Shown here piece after piece: positions 8,301-14,947 of a stretch of 32,265 nt of DNA; position 1 is the first letter of the stretch; each line of letters starts with the position of its first letter. The notes beneath the pieces were generated by a model. The model worked only from the letters and a program-made list of their open reading frames with translations, did no database searches and was not told the DNA's origin. The position numbers were made by a program, and so were the translations under genes. Source of the stretch: Sedimentisphaerales bacterium (GTDB lineage Bacteria > Planctomycetota > Phycisphaerae > Sedimentisphaerales > Anaerohalosphaeraceae); contig JAFGGE010000127.1 of NCBI GenBank assembly GCA_016930745.1, forward strand, positions 1 through 32,265. Reading direction: 5' to 3'.

Positions 8301-10749
8301 TGACGCCGCCAGGATCCTGCTGGCATTGATTGAAATGAAGTCCCGGATCGACCTGCTGCGATATCCGGCACAGGCGCGTGCGCTGGCGGCTGTATTCTGG
8401 ATGCTGTTCGATGATGCGGCCGCCAGGGATCTGATCGCGGCCGGAATCGACGGCGCCGGCCGCATTCGCGACCTGTTCGCCGGGAGCGATATTCAGGACC
8501 GTTACATCAAAGAGCTTGCCTCTCGAATGGAGCCGTTTGTGAAGCAGACAGATCTGTTTGACCCGGCATGGATCGCCCCGGCCTGCGAATACCTGTTTTA
8601 CGATCTGTCCGAAGGCAAGGGCTTTATCGTCAGCGGCGAGGCCGTCGAGCTTCGAGATGGACTCCTGCGCCATTTGTCCCAAATCCAATCCTCGGAACGC
8701 TTCGAAAAACTCATCGCTTCGGTGTCTGCCGACCCGTTGCGTAAGTATCGTTTTCTGCGCGAGTGGACAACTTCCTATATTCAGCACAATGATGAATCTC
8801 TGCGACTGGAATATGTCGACGAAGTAGCGGCATTGCTGATGGAAGAACAGACGGAGGATCGTCTCGTAATAAACGAGCCGGTTCAGGTGGAACTTGGCGA
8901 AATGACAGGAAGCCATCCGTGTATCGATCAGGGGCGGTACGTTTTGAATTTCTGCCAATTCATGACACGATTACAATACCATCGAGACCGGATCGTCCCG
9001 CGATGTCAACAATACGCACGGCAAAAAAAAGAACTTCTCGAACGGTATGACGGGCAGTTGCGTCTGAGGGAATTTCAGCCGCGGGTGCTGACCACATTTG
9101 TAAGAAACAAACTAATCGATAAGGTCTATCTGCCGTTGCTGGGGGACAATCTGGCCAAACAGATCGGCACTGCCGATACCCGTAAACGCACTGACCGCCA
9201 GGGTCTTTTGTTATTGATCAGCCCGCCCGGATACGGCAAGACCACATTGATGGAATATATTGCCAACCGGCTGGGACTGATCTTCATGAAGATCAACGGT
9301 CCCGCGATCGGACATCGGGTCACTTCATTCGATCCGTCCGAGGCGTCCAATGCCGCCGCCCGCGAGGAACTCAACAAGCTGAATCTGGCCTTCGAGATGG
9401 GCGACAACGTCATGATCTATGTGGACGACATCCAGCACACCCATCCCGAATTTCTGCAGAAATTCATTTCCCTGTGCGACGCCCAGCGCCGCGTGGAAGG
9501 CGTTTTCCGCGGACGAACCCGCACCTACGACCTCCGCGGCAAAAGGGTGTGCGTGGTGATGGCGGGCAATCCCTACACCGAAAGCGGCGAGAAATTCAAG
9601 ATTCCCGACATGCTCAGCAACCGGGCCGATACCTATAACATCGGCGACATCGTAGGCGATAACTACGACGAATTCGTCATGAGCTATGTGGAAAACTGCC
9701 TGACAAGCAATCCGATTATGGAAACACTCGCCCAGCGAGGCCAAAACGATGTATACGAAATCATAAAACTGACCGAAACCGGGCAGCAGGAGGGTCTGGA
9801 TCTGGAAGGCAATTATTCGGTCGATGAGCTGAATGAATATGTCGCGACGATGAAGAAGCTGTTTACCGTTCGTCAGGTGGTGCTTCGTGTGAATCAGGAA
9901 TATATCCGCAGCGCAGGGATGGCCGAAGAATACCGTACCGAACCGGCATTTCTATTGCAGGGTTCCTATCGAAATATGAACCGGATCGCTTCGCGGGTGC
10001 TGCCGGTCATGAACGATCGGGAGTTGTGGACATTGATTTTATCCGCCTATGAGCAGGATGCCCAGACGTTGACAACCGGGGCCGAGTCCAATTTGCTCAA
10101 GTTTCGCGAATTGACCGGACAGCTCACGGAGGAACAGGCCCAACGATGGGACGATATCAAAAAGACCTTCCAGCGCAATCAGCTTCTCGGCGGCGACAGC
10201 GAGGACAAGGTCGGCAAGATCATTCGTCAGCTCAATGCCTTCAGCGCGGGCCTGGGTTCCATCAAGGATGTGATTGCCGAGGGCATTACGACAATGGCTT
10301 CGACAAAAAGGCAACCTGAACAGGAACATGCAGGCGAGCAGGTGAAACAGCTTGGCCGTGAAGTGCTGGATCGAATGAATGATCTGATTGATACGATTCG
10401 ACAACAGCAAAAGATTCACGTCGAACAGGAAAAACGGGCGCAGAGCGAGAAGGAAAAAGAGAACACAGAGATGCTGGTATCCGTACTGGAAGAGCAGTTC
10501 CGCACCATGGAGACATGGCTGACGCCCGTCCATCGCAGCGATGCCGACCGGAAGGAATATTTCCAGACGCTGGTTGAGCGATTTGAGGCGATGGTGCATG
10601 GTTACACTCGTCTGATCGAGGCCCTGCAGGCCAAATACGAGCCGATATTTCAGGACGAACGGACACGGCAGGCAGAGAATCCGGAACAACCCAAGCAAAC
10701 CAGGGGACGACGAAAAAAGACCAACGAAACGGAAGAAGAGACACAATAA
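5386..10749 (+). CDS. Giant coiled-coil AAA+ ATPase ('DNA repair ATPase' type, DUF3686-like N-terminus)
   Basis: This protein of about 1787 residues has one AAA+ module near its C-terminal third. The Walker A motif is SPPGYGKTT (Lys1285) and Walker B is MIYVDDIQH (Asp1347-Asp1348). A sensor-1 like Asn1395 lies in VVMAGNPYT, and an arginine-finger candidate Arg1413 in LSNRAD. The first ~480 residues are beta-rich and probably globular. Long coiled coils fill about 500-900, and another lies at about 1640-1720. A Lys/Arg-rich tail ends the protein. From memory, this matches proteins annotated as DNA repair ATPases with an N-terminal DUF3686 domain; the DNA repair role is an old label, not shown by the sequence. 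ATG at 5386 is preferred over 5359 because GAGAGAG lies eight bases before it. A CCGAAA/TTTCGG hairpin (5314-5331) lies in the 120-base gap after the flotillin gene. Confidence 0.82.
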   Translation: MADNDQDQGQQSADPIQLEGGTYEVIRHRLGNHGEDLRQRLDKLNASRKEVFGAIESKLIASERISTQNNCVPRDMVPVGDSFIFGYNVFVGLRTETVVADVFAVYRFQEGSFIECGLELIADERFEVDFKNLYKYYRNTVFSKFAVIGHHLFMVFQVGKDVTDVKTFKWLIREGRLQYLDNRSDHEFVYPPQHEFEWIRTTQDMHRRGLNPHISIEDRIFVETVGGDLTIKIEDNTASGEGIYSEPVDNADQTLNDAEIYYAIIGNVIALKIRPYQEPHFRYILYSEKTHRTVRIDSIRDACVLLPEDHGLVFPRGYFLQTGDLKQFDIDMQDMVFEKRISSPNGEDYLYIFYHRRNGVYVLLLYNLIEQKMSTPLVCNGYSFFEDGTLIYFRADGQAQKHHVIQIWTTSFYGPDYTIDVHRDSPLYKIGNKPIVRCMAESMELLNLIGKEESYANLYMDIARKAEAIRDAYFWIGSADVGNLAEPLGQIRAAAAAAIDEYEKVVRTRQNTRQQIAQVKQQADQIISSIDYDQLETIRQFVDRLSQLRAARGQVVSLKDLRYADLELVEQLEELVAENTDRLSMLCVEFLLEPASLDPYQQRVAELKDQIGQVEKVAQAKELQEQVAETGRQLEMLTEIVSNLKIADATQTVAIIDNISLVYSKVNQVKAALKNRTGELAAVEGRAEFASQLKLIDQSVINYLDVCDTPAKCDEYLTKVTVQMETMESRFADFDEFIVQLAEKREELYNAFESRKVQLVAARNQRASALMTAAERVLKGIENRVRAFEQIAEINGYFASDLMVERVRDSIGQLQELGDSVKAEDIKGRLKTLQQDAIRQLKDRQALYEDGENIIRLGSHKFSVNRQALEGTIVRRDEGMFYHLTGTGFFESITDEAFLATKDVWGLELPSESADVYRGEYLAYVMLEHLESDSQTDPMKLLEADFEDVVKQVQMFMGPRYDEGYIKGVHDHDAARILLALIEMKSRIDLLRYPAQARALAAVFWMLFDDAAARDLIAAGIDGAGRIRDLFAGSDIQDRYIKELASRMEPFVKQTDLFDPAWIAPACEYLFYDLSEGKGFIVSGEAVELRDGLLRHLSQIQSSERFEKLIASVSADPLRKYRFLREWTTSYIQHNDESLRLEYVDEVAALLMEEQTEDRLVINEPVQVELGEMTGSHPCIDQGRYVLNFCQFMTRLQYHRDRIVPRCQQYARQKKELLERYDGQLRLREFQPRVLTTFVRNKLIDKVYLPLLGDNLAKQIGTADTRKRTDRQGLLLLISPPGYGKTTLMEYIANRLGLIFMKINGPAIGHRVTSFDPSEASNAAAREELNKLNLAFEMGDNVMIYVDDIQHTHPEFLQKFISLCDAQRRVEGVFRGRTRTYDLRGKRVCVVMAGNPYTESGEKFKIPDMLSNRADTYNIGDIVGDNYDEFVMSYVENCLTSNPIMETLAQRGQNDVYEIIKLTETGQQEGLDLEGNYSVDELNEYVATMKKLFTVRQVVLRVNQEYIRSAGMAEEYRTEPAFLLQGSYRNMNRIASRVLPVMNDRELWTLILSAYEQDAQTLTTGAESNLLKFRELTGQLTEEQAQRWDDIKKTFQRNQLLGGDSEDKVGKIIRQLNAFSAGLGSIKDVIAEGITTMASTKRQPEQEHAGEQVKQLGREVLDRMNDLIDTIRQQQKIHVEQEKRAQSEKEKENTEMLVSVLEEQFRTMETWLTPVHRSDADRKEYFQTLVERFEAMVHGYTRLIEALQAKYEPIFQDERTRQAENPEQPKQTRGRRKKTNETEEETQ

Positions 10750-10767
10750 GACCGGTATCCATCGATT

Positions 10768-11454
10768 ATGGGGCGGATGGCACAATTAAAACGAATTACG
10801 CGGGCCAGGATCGAAGCCTTTCTCGACTCGCTGGAGCGGCCGGAAGAAATTTTGCCGCAACTGATCCGGGAGATGGAAGCCAAAGTACAAGAAGCCGCCA
10901 ATGCCGAGGCCAAGGCGCTGGGGGCGGTCCGGGGAAGCCAGCGGCGTTTGGATGAGGCCCGTGGAGCTGTCATGCGGCTGGAAGAAGGGGTCCGATCCGC
11001 GTTGCGGGCCGAAGATATGGACACGGCCAGACAAGCCGTGGAGGCGCTGATCGAAACGGAAAAGAACGTCGATCAACGCCGGAGAGAACTGGATACGGCA
11101 CAGGCGGCTTATCAAACCGCTCTCTCTGTCCGAGAACAATTGCGGCAGAATCTCCAGGATTTGAAAATACGATCGAAGGATCTTCTGGCAAAGCAGCGTT
11201 CTATAGCGCTTCAACAGCAGATTCAACATCAGGCCAGGGCAATCCATTTTCCCGATGGGCAGAGCATTCTCGATGCCGTAGCCCGCATGGAAGCGAAGAT
11301 TGATCAGACACAAGCAAAGAGCGAGATCGATTCCTCCGTGAATCGGGAATTACCTTTCACTCGACAGTCCCAATACCCTTCCCAATCGGAGCGAAACGCT
11401 CAGGTGCAGCGGCGTCTGGATCAACTAAAGCATGAGATCGATCAAACTCGATAA
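10768..11454 (+). CDS. PspA/IM30 family protein (third of three)
   Basis: This 228-residue coiled-coil protein is clearly paralogous to the operon's first gene. Both begin with MG, have LxRIT at residues 7-11, share RIEAFLD, and carry SILDAVARMEAKIDQ (here about 166-180). This alignment supports ATG at 10768 rather than the in-frame ATG at 10777, although no good ribosome site precedes it. The gene starts 18 bases after the ATPase stop, so translation is probably coupled. The two paralogs also share the DNA string ATCGATTATGGG over the start codon. As the last gene of the operon it ends with a basic, Gln-rich coiled tail. The likely role is membrane binding, perhaps as a polymer acted on by the adjacent ATPase (inference). 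Confidence 0.85.
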   Translation: MGRMAQLKRITRARIEAFLDSLERPEEILPQLIREMEAKVQEAANAEAKALGAVRGSQRRLDEARGAVMRLEEGVRSALRAEDMDTARQAVEALIETEKNVDQRRRELDTAQAAYQTALSVREQLRQNLQDLKIRSKDLLAKQRSIALQQQIQHQARAIHFPDGQSILDAVARMEAKIDQTQAKSEIDSSVNRELPFTRQSQYPSQSERNAQVQRRLDQLKHEIDQTR

Positions 11455-11455
11455 G

Positions 11456-11493
11456 AATCGGATTGGAACGGCCGATTTTCCTCTTTCTTTTTT
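11456..11493 (+). terminator. Weak terminator-like hairpin at the end of the PspA/ATPase operon
   Basis: AATCGG at 11456-11461 can pair with CCGATT at 11472-11477 around a ten-base loop. A T-rich stretch (11476-11493) follows with runs of T broken by C. The stem is short, so termination would be partial and some read-through into folD is likely. Confidence 0.3.
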
Positions 11494-11557
11494 GCCGATC
11501 CTGCATACAGTATGGTCAGGTATTTTCGGGTATTTGATACGCAGGAGTTTGAGTTCA

Positions 11558-12448
11558 ATGACAGCACGGATTATTGACGGTAAAGTCGTAGCGGAACAAA
11601 TGCGGGCGGAGTTGAAAAACAGGATCACGGACCTGAAATCAAAAGGCGTTGTTCCGGGACTGGCTGTCGTTCTGGTAGGGGACGATCCGGCTTCGCGTTC
11701 GTATGTGACGGCCAAAGGAAAAGCCTGCGAGGAAATCGGGCTTTATTCGGATAACCGTTGCCTGCCGGAGAAAACATCCCAGAAAGACCTGATCGATTTG
11801 GTGGAGGAACTCAATCGTGACCCGCGTATTCACGGCATCCTTGTGCAGCTCCCCCTGCCGCGCCATATCGAAGAAGCCCCCGTGGTCCTGGCGATTGATC
11901 CAGACAAGGATGTGGATGGATTTCATCCGGTTAATGTGGGCAAAATGGTGATCGGACAAAAGTGTTTTCTTCCCTGTACCCCGCACGGAATCGTACAGCT
12001 TCTGCTGCGCAGCGGAGTCAACCTTGAAGGCGCCGAGGTTGTGGTGGTCGGACGCAGTACTATCGTCGGCAAGCCCATCGCCAACATGCTGATCCAAAAA
12101 AGCCCCATGGGCAACGCCACCGTCACCGTTTGCCATACGCGCACCCGTCATCTGGCCGATCATGTTCGTCGAGCCGACATTGTCATTGCCGCCGCCGGCC
12201 GGCCCAATACCATCACAGCGGATATGGTTAAAGAAGGTGCTGTCGTAATTGACGTGGGTGTCAATCGCGTGGAAGATGCAACCCGAACAAGGGGTTATCG
12301 TCTGGTCGGCGATGTGGACTTTGAAACCGTCAAAGAGAAGGCAAGCCTGATTACTCCCGTGCCCGGCGGGGTGGGTCCGATGACGATTACCATGCTGATG
12401 TACAACACGGTTCAGTCGGCGATGCGGGCAGCCGGGATGGAAACCTGA
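11558..12448 (+). CDS. folD: Bifunctional methylenetetrahydrofolate dehydrogenase / methenyltetrahydrofolate cyclohydrolase
   Basis: FolD interconverts 5,10-methylene-, methenyl- and 10-formyl-tetrahydrofolate with NADP in the cytosol. The 296-residue length is standard. Family motifs are all present: SYVTAKGKACEEIG with the catalytic Lys (Lys53), GILVQLPLP (Gln97), DKDVDGFHPVN (Asp120), the nucleotide-binding GRSTIVGKP at 165-173, and TPVPGGVGPMTITML near the end. The reading frame is open further upstream (to 11432). ATG at 11558 is the true start because the protein aligns from MTARIIDGK and GCAGGAG at 11541-11547 precedes it. It lies 103 bases after the PspA operon and converges with the cvpA-like gene. 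Confidence 0.96.
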   Translation: MTARIIDGKVVAEQMRAELKNRITDLKSKGVVPGLAVVLVGDDPASRSYVTAKGKACEEIGLYSDNRCLPEKTSQKDLIDLVEELNRDPRIHGILVQLPLPRHIEEAPVVLAIDPDKDVDGFHPVNVGKMVIGQKCFLPCTPHGIVQLLLRSGVNLEGAEVVVVGRSTIVGKPIANMLIQKSPMGNATVTVCHTRTRHLADHVRRADIVIAAAGRPNTITADMVKEGAVVIDVGVNRVEDATRTRGYRLVGDVDFETVKEKASLITPVPGGVGPMTITMLMYNTVQSAMRAAGMET

Positions 12449-12485
12449 CCGGATTGTCCAGTCTCCATTGCTATTTTTTAAGCGG

Positions 12486-13097
12486 CTAACGGGGATCGGC
12501 TTCGGGGCCTTCCTTCCAGCCCCTTTCGTTTTTCCACTCCCTTTTTTCCCCACTTGCACCGGAACCGCTCGCGTTGCGAACAAGCCAGTCCATTGTCTTT
12601 TCCACGGTATCGTCATGATATTGCAGGCTGACAGCACCGACGAAATGGCAGGTTTTGACAGCGGCTTTCAATGCGGCGTTGGGACGGGATCGAAAAACGT
12701 ACTGTTGGGCCGGCGTGCTATGGCTGACCGGAAGAAGGTAAAGCACAACAATCAAAAAACCCACCAGAATATATCCAACCACAAATCCCAGAATCCCCGT
12801 AACCACCGTCTCGAACAGCCCTGGAAACCGCGTTTCGGAAATGCCGGTCAGGTAACAGGCGGTAATCGACTGAAGAATAAGGAAAAGCAGGCCTGCCAGC
12901 AGGATTACGCTGAGGGCATAGCCATAGCCGGACAGTTCCATTTCCGGCAAATGATCGATCAGCCATGGCGTAAACATGATCCCGACATACATCGACACCG
13001 ACAGATTAAAAAGGCTCTGCCAGACCATATAGAATCCGATCCGAAGTCCTATATAGGCGAAAATCAAACCTCCGATGACAGCCGGCCAGAATGACAT
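12486..13097 (-). CDS. CvpA-family-like inner membrane protein
   Basis: This 203-residue protein has four hydrophobic segments (about 5-27, 30-48, 58-83, 100-124), then a soluble tail ending in a charged, low-complexity stretch (EKREWKNERGWKEGPEADPR). The N-terminal topology and Gly-rich helices resemble CvpA (colicin V production) proteins. In many bacteria these affect envelope homeostasis, and their biochemical role is unclear. The assignment rests on topology and general resemblance, so it is tentative. It starts at ATG 13097, only six bases after the stop of the GspE-like ATPase, and is the second gene of that two-gene unit. It ends facing folD. Confidence 0.6.
   Translation of the reverse strand: MSFWPAVIGGLIFAYIGLRIGFYMVWQSLFNLSVSMYVGIMFTPWLIDHLPEMELSGYGYALSVILLAGLLFLILQSITACYLTGISETRFPGLFETVVTGILGFVVGYILVGFLIVVLYLLPVSHSTPAQQYVFRSRPNAALKAAVKTCHFVGAVSLQYHDDTVEKTMDWLVRNASGSGASGEKREWKNERGWKEGPEADPR
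12504..12533 (+). terminator. Candidate folD terminator inside the 3' end of the opposite gene
   Basis: GGGGC at 12504-12508 pairs with GCCCC at 12519-12523, followed by TTTCGTTTTT. This is 56 bases after the folD stop and lies within the last codons of the convergent cvpA-like gene. The stem is only five base pairs. Confidence 0.3.
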
Positions 13098-13103
13098 CTT
13101 CTT

Positions 13104-14726
13104 TTATCCCAAATGCGTAGTTACCCGTTTTACTTCCTCGATTGTGGTGATCCCGGCCGCTACTTTAGCCAGTCCCTCTCGGCGCAGATGCGAACGCCCG
13201 CGATTGTCGCCGTCCTGCTTGAGTTGCGCCAGGGACACGCCTTCCCCGGTCAGAGACGCCTTCAGAGGGTCGTCCACATGCAGCACATCCACGATCGCCA
13301 CGCGCCCCAGAAATCCCGTATAATTACAATTTTTGCATCCCCCCGACTGCATGACCCCGTCCGTCGCCAATCCAAGCCGCTCCAGACCGGCTATCTGTTC
13401 GGTATCCAGTTGTGCCGGCTGTTTGCAATGGTCGCATAGGCGCCGCACCAGACGCTGTGAGATAATCACATTGAGGGCCGAGGCCAGCATCAGCGGTTTT
13501 ACGCCCAAATCGATCAGCCGGGCCAGGGTGGCCAGATTGCTGCTGCTATGCAACGTCGCCAGAACCAGATGGCCCGTATGGGACGCCTGGACGACCATCT
13601 GGGCGGTTTCGCCGTCGCGAATTTCACCCACCACGATAATATCCGGATCCTGACGCAATATGCTCCGCATGGAGTTGCCGAAGGTGATGTTGGCCTTGGG
13701 ATTGACCTCCATCTGACTGGCATGCGGCAGGACATATTCGATCGGATCTTCGACAGTAACCACATTCCGCGTGTAGAAATCGACCTCTCCCAGCATACCG
13801 TATAATGTGGTGGTCTTTCCGCTGCCCGTCGGGCCGCAGACCAGAACCATGCCCTGAGGCTGATCGATCGCCTCCCGGACCAGACGGTATCCTTCTTCGG
13901 ACAAGCCGATCTGATCCAGTGTAAGCATCCCTTGCGCCTGGTTGAGTACGCGCAGCGACAGTTTTTCCCCGCCAAGCACCCCGGCGCTGGCCACCCGGAA
14001 ATAGACATCCCCCGCCGCGATCCTGGCCATGAAGGCCCCGTCCAGGGCGCGGCGCCGTTCGGCGATATCCATACCCGCAATCGCTTTGATGCTGTTGACC
14101 ATGGCCCTGGCGCGGTCCGACTCCACCTCCTCTACGAGCCGCAGATAGCCGTCCACACGGTAACGAACCGTATAGATCCCGGAGCTTTTCGGATCGATGA
14201 GGATATCGCTGGCCCGCTGCCGGATTCCCTCCCGCAGAATCCGATGGGTAAACTCCAGCGTCTTCTGATCGGTCAGGTTCTCCAGATCCTTGCCCCCGGC
14301 CTCGACAAAAAAGTTACGCCCGGAAGAATCCAGCAGCTCGATAAAATCCTCATCTTTCGCTTTTCGGGCACCGAGCTTTTTACGGCCGACAAATGCGTTT
14401 CCGAAGAAATAACTCAGGATATCGTCGAAATGAATGTCTCCTTCCTGCAGTTTGGTTGTCACATCGGCCACGGCAAGGACAAAAAAGATAAAAGGACCGA
14501 CAACCAGAGAAAAAACGCTGACCAGAGGCTTGTATCGTTCGGAAACCAGCGGGCTGTACTCCACGCGCTGGACGCAATACAGACACAGATAGATCCAGCC
14601 GATAAGGACCAGCAGCTTGACCGGACTGAAGGAAAGGCCGGACGGATCCAGAGCATTGGGCCCTGTGAAAGGCGCAGTCTGGGCCAAATGGGAAATCCAG
14701 AACACGCTGTCGACTGAAACGATCAT
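13104..14726 (-). CDS. Membrane-anchored GspE/PulE/PilB-type secretion ATPase (second copy)
   Basis: The C-terminal ~390 of 540 residues are a complete type II/IV secretion ATPase. Walker A is GPTGSGKTTT (Lys304), the Asp box lies around VVTVEDPIEY, Walker B is DPDIIVVGEI (Glu368), and the His box is ASHTGHLVLATLH. A four-Cys zinc site is formed by C431, C434, C464 and C467. The N-terminus is unusual: instead of the soluble N1E/MshEN domain it has two hydrophobic segments (about 36-52 and 67-89), so the ATPase should be membrane-anchored. The start is ATG 14726 with a GAGGGA site at 14733-14738. It has its own promoter, lies outside the main T2SS operon, and is followed by a CvpA-like gene. 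It may be an auxiliary or alternative motor. Confidence 0.85.
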   Translation of the reverse strand: MIVSVDSVFWISHLAQTAPFTGPNALDPSGLSFSPVKLLVLIGWIYLCLYCVQRVEYSPLVSERYKPLVSVFSLVVGPFIFFVLAVADVTTKLQEGDIHFDDILSYFFGNAFVGRKKLGARKAKDEDFIELLDSSGRNFFVEAGGKDLENLTDQKTLEFTHRILREGIRQRASDILIDPKSSGIYTVRYRVDGYLRLVEEVESDRARAMVNSIKAIAGMDIAERRRALDGAFMARIAAGDVYFRVASAGVLGGEKLSLRVLNQAQGMLTLDQIGLSEEGYRLVREAIDQPQGMVLVCGPTGSGKTTTLYGMLGEVDFYTRNVVTVEDPIEYVLPHASQMEVNPKANITFGNSMRSILRQDPDIIVVGEIRDGETAQMVVQASHTGHLVLATLHSSSNLATLARLIDLGVKPLMLASALNVIISQRLVRRLCDHCKQPAQLDTEQIAGLERLGLATDGVMQSGGCKNCNYTGFLGRVAIVDVLHVDDPLKASLTGEGVSLAQLKQDGDNRGRSHLRREGLAKVAAGITTIEEVKRVTTHLG

Positions 14727-14818
14727 ACAAATTCCCTCGATTTCCTCTCAAGTATACCATGGACCGGCATCCATGCAAGCGACTCTGCACGGAAACTCCG
14801 GAAAGAAACTCCTCTGTG

Positions 14819-14848
14819 CTTATACGCATTGTAACCGATCGATGTCAA
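14819..14848 (-). promoter_or_regulatory. Sigma70-type promoter of the membrane-anchored GspE unit
   Basis: On the minus strand, TTGACA (14848-14843) and TATAAG (14824-14819) are separated by 18 bases. It lies 93 bases before the start codon and just downstream of the T2SS operon terminator, so it makes the two genes an independent unit. Confidence 0.65.
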
Positions 14849-14888
14849 TTCAAATCCAGGAGTCTCTTCCAATCCTCCGGCGGAGCGC

Positions 14889-14922
14889 AAAAAAAAGGAC
14901 AGCGAAACCGGTTCGCTGTCCT
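14889..14922 (-). terminator. Rho-independent terminator of the T2SS operon
   Basis: On the minus strand a perfect 10-11 base pair stem (GGACAGCGAA in + coordinates 14897-14906, with TTCGCTGTCC at 14912-14921) has a five-base loop. It is followed directly by eight T (14896-14889). It stands 26 bases after the gspD stop. This is the strongest terminator in the window. Confidence 0.9.
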
Positions 14923-14947
14923 GTTGGAAATCGGAGAAATCGGCCGG

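Noticed and set aside
11432..11557. Longer N-terminus for FolD
   Set aside because: FolD proteins align from ATG 11558; the extension overlaps the preceding PspA gene and has no ribosome site.
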